From assembly GCA_012516755.1 (NCBI GenBank), contig JAAYWE010000214.1, forward strand, positions 1 through 8,510: DNA of 8,510 nt, given 5' to 3'. Within the stretch, counting starts at the first letter, position 1; every line of letters begins with the position of its first letter. The notes under the pieces are model-generated. The model searched no databases. It worked only from the letters and a program-made list of their open reading frames with translations, and was not told the origin of the DNA. The stretch comes from Treponema sp. GTDB lineage: Bacteria > Spirochaetota > Spirochaetia > Treponematales > Rectinemataceae. The position numbers and the translations under genes were made by a program. This document shows positions 7,054 through 8,510 of this stretch, piece by piece.

Positions 7054-8459
7054 AATTTGCTGATTTCAAGTATGGACTATCGGAGTTCTGGTCAGAATTC
7101 AAGAAAGAGCGTTCCGGACTTGTTGGCCTTGCGATATTGATTCTCTCGATTCTAGTCGTGATCTTTGAGCCTTTAATTTTGCCATGGAAAGAAGCAAATA
7201 CTAAGTGGCGGAGTATAGACTACTGGCAGGATAACTCAGCGGGCGCGCCTCCCGCGTGGACAAACTTCTTCTCAAAGCAGAAAGCCGCAATAACCGTCCG
7301 TCTCGAGAATCCCAAGGATGAAGTAATCGAGATGGATGGAGGTATAAAACTTGCCACCTACACCTTCGATTATGACTATACCGCAGACAAAGCGCCCCTC
7401 GATGTAATATTTCATATGATTGGACATGGGGATTTTCCTGTACAAGTTGCGGTGGAACGACCCGATGGACAGATCATCGAGCTTGCTCAGCGTTTCGAAC
7501 AAGGATTGAGCGGCCAGGATATCCGAATCTCCTTGGATAATGATGGGCGCGAATCGGTGTTCACCTTCATCAAGAGCCATGAAAGCGAAGAGGCTCTCAA
7601 AGAGTATTCCAGCAAAAGTCTAAGAACCTGCAACATAGTGTTCAATCAGACGAGAGAAGGTATGGCCACCGAATTCAAGTCTCTCAAAGGGAACTATAAA
7701 TTTATTGTGCGAGCCTTATTGCTCGTTCCTGGATATTCCGAGGTCGAGGACCCATATACTGTAGTAACAGGCTCTGTTTCGGGATTATTAGGAACAGATG
7801 ATTCAAAGCGCGATATCTTTTCCGGTCTCGTGGCTGGACTCAAATGGGCACTGATAATTGGGCTTTTGACTTCTGCTATCTCGGTGCTGATCGGAGTCAT
7901 GTATGGTATCGTCTCGGCATACTTTGGAGGTGCCGTAGATTCGGTAATGCAGTTCATCTATCAGATTGTGAATTCGGTTCCAATTTTGCCTGTACTCATA
8001 GTGGTATCCGCTATTTTCAAGCCGAGCATCTATATGTTGATTACTGCAATGGTGCTCTTTTTCTGGACAGGCTCCGTGATGACAGTCAGATCTATGGCTC
8101 TCCAAATCAAGGAGGAGACATATATCGAGGCTGCCAAGGCGCTGGGTGCAAAGCACTCCAGGATCATATTTAAGCATATGGTGCCGCTTTTGATTCCATA
8201 CAGCTTTGCATCCATGGCCTTATCTGTGCCGAGTGCAATAGTCTATGAATCTTCGGTGAGTCTTTTAGGCCTCGGAGACGCAACTATTGTCACCTGGGGT
8301 CAGATTCTCCATGATGCAATGCAGGGAGCGGCTATCCTCAAAGGAATTTGGTGGTGGGTGCTGCCGCCAGGACTACTGATAGCTATAATGGGCATGACCT
8401 TTGCATTCCTGGGCTTCTCGATGGACAAGATACTCCATCCAAAACTAAAGACAAGGTAA
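7050..8459 (+). CDS. ABC importer permease, DppC/OppC type, with large inserted extracytoplasmic domain
   Basis: This 469-residue protein is the second membrane subunit of the importer; ordinary DppC proteins are about 280-310 residues. The N-terminal cytoplasmic tail and first membrane helix (about 24-44) are followed by an insert at roughly 48-240 that is mostly beta-strand-like and polar (for example A-A-I-T-V-R-L-E-N-P at 79-88). The conserved family region resumes at G-L-L-G-T-D-D-S-K-R-D-I-F (245-257), which matches the usual 'LGTD..GRD'. Further membrane helices lie at about 264-290, 300-322, 328-345, 380-400 and 435-458. The EAA loop is at about 355-383 (E-E-T-Y-I-E-A-A-K-A-L-G-A). 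The insert should face the periplasm, by position like the P2 domain of MalF, and could contact the binding protein. It overlaps the upstream permease by ATGA and is followed 5 bp later by the ATPase gene. Confidence 0.92.
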   Translation: MKFADFKYGLSEFWSEFKKERSGLVGLAILILSILVVIFEPLILPWKEANTKWRSIDYWQDNSAGAPPAWTNFFSKQKAAITVRLENPKDEVIEMDGGIKLATYTFDYDYTADKAPLDVIFHMIGHGDFPVQVAVERPDGQIIELAQRFEQGLSGQDIRISLDNDGRESVFTFIKSHESEEALKEYSSKSLRTCNIVFNQTREGMATEFKSLKGNYKFIVRALLLVPGYSEVEDPYTVVTGSVSGLLGTDDSKRDIFSGLVAGLKWALIIGLLTSAISVLIGVMYGIVSAYFGGAVDSVMQFIYQIVNSVPILPVLIVVSAIFKPSIYMLITAMVLFFWTGSVMTVRSMALQIKEETYIEAAKALGAKHSRIIFKHMVPLLIPYSFASMALSVPSAIVYESSVSLLGLGDATIVTWGQILHDAMQGAAILKGIWWWVLPPGLLIAIMGMTFAFLGFSMDKILHPKLKTR

Positions 8460-8464
8460 CCTCG

Positions 8465-8510
8465 ATGAACAGCTTGCTGAAAATTGAAAACCTGCAAATG
8501 TATTATTTCA
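8465..8510 (+). CDS. ABC importer ATPase, DppD/OppD type, start only (cut by window end)
   Basis: Only the first 15 codons are present. They read M-N-S-L-L-K-I-E-N-L-Q-M-Y-Y-F, which matches the usual opening strand of Opp/Dpp-family ATPases ('LL.v.nL...y'). AAGG (8453-8456), overlapping the end of the permease gene, lies 8 bp before the ATG. The position directly after two permeases in the standard B-C-D order supports the call. The Walker motifs lie beyond the window. Confidence 0.8.
   Translation, partial: MNSLLKIENLQMYYF

Noticed and set aside
7803..8177. 124-codon antisense frame inside permease C
   Set aside because: It is antisense to a strongly conserved permease region, and its translation has no domain-like pattern.
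1..8510. CRISPR arrays, tRNA or rRNA genes, insertion sequences, attachment sites
   Set aside because: No spaced repeats, no cloverleaf-like segments, no transposase-like protein and no terminal inverted repeats were seen; nearly all sequence is accounted for by the listed genes.

Overview
The window looks like part of a bacterial sugar or glycoside uptake locus. It holds four complete genes, one gene cut by the left edge and one cut by the right edge. Base composition is roughly even. The solute-binding protein has a Sec signal peptide with an Ala-x-Ala site and no lipobox cysteine, which fits a free periplasmic protein in a diderm. The style of the large binding protein and the two extended permeases reminds me most of Spirochaetota, with Thermotogota as the main alternative. 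This is recollection of family style, not a search result, so the taxonomic call is low to moderate confidence.

Layout from left to right. (1) Positions 1-1132, plus strand: an alpha/beta-hydrolase (serine esterase/S33-like), probably cut at its 5' end by the window edge, followed by a short hairpin with a T-run. (2) Positions 1193-3163, minus strand: a signal-less, presumably cytoplasmic glycoside hydrolase of family GH5, closest in motifs to subfamily 12 (glucosylceramidase / steryl-glucosidase type). It converges on the hydrolase. (3) Positions 3164-3315: a 152-bp divergent intergenic region with a good sigma70-type promoter for the transporter, a weaker one for the glycosidase, and a perfect tandem 7-bp repeat between them. 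(4) Positions 3316 to the right edge, plus strand: an Opp/Dpp-type ABC importer operon in the order binding protein, permease B, permease C, and the first 15 codons of an ATPase. A strong hairpin with a T-rich tail separates the binding-protein gene from the permeases. The two permease genes overlap by ATGA, and the ATPase starts 5 bp after permease C.

How the parts may work together (inference): the binding protein captures a glycoside or oligosaccharide in the periplasm, the two permeases and the ATPase(s) import it, and the divergent cytoplasmic GH5 enzyme removes the beta-linked glucose. Dpp/Opp-family importers are known to carry oligosaccharides as well as peptides. The binding protein is rich in Trp and Tyr, which fits a sugar ligand.

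The most unusual feature is the architecture of the binding protein. Its family-5 motifs occur in circularly permuted order: the segment that normally follows the 'NPDYW' region comes first, and the normal N-terminal lobe (W-H-S-G-Q-P-I-T motif, then S-N-G-P-F) comes after it. An Ig-like C-terminal domain follows. The partner permease C carries an inserted extracytoplasmic domain of about 190 residues between its first and second membrane helices, which could be a matching docking domain.
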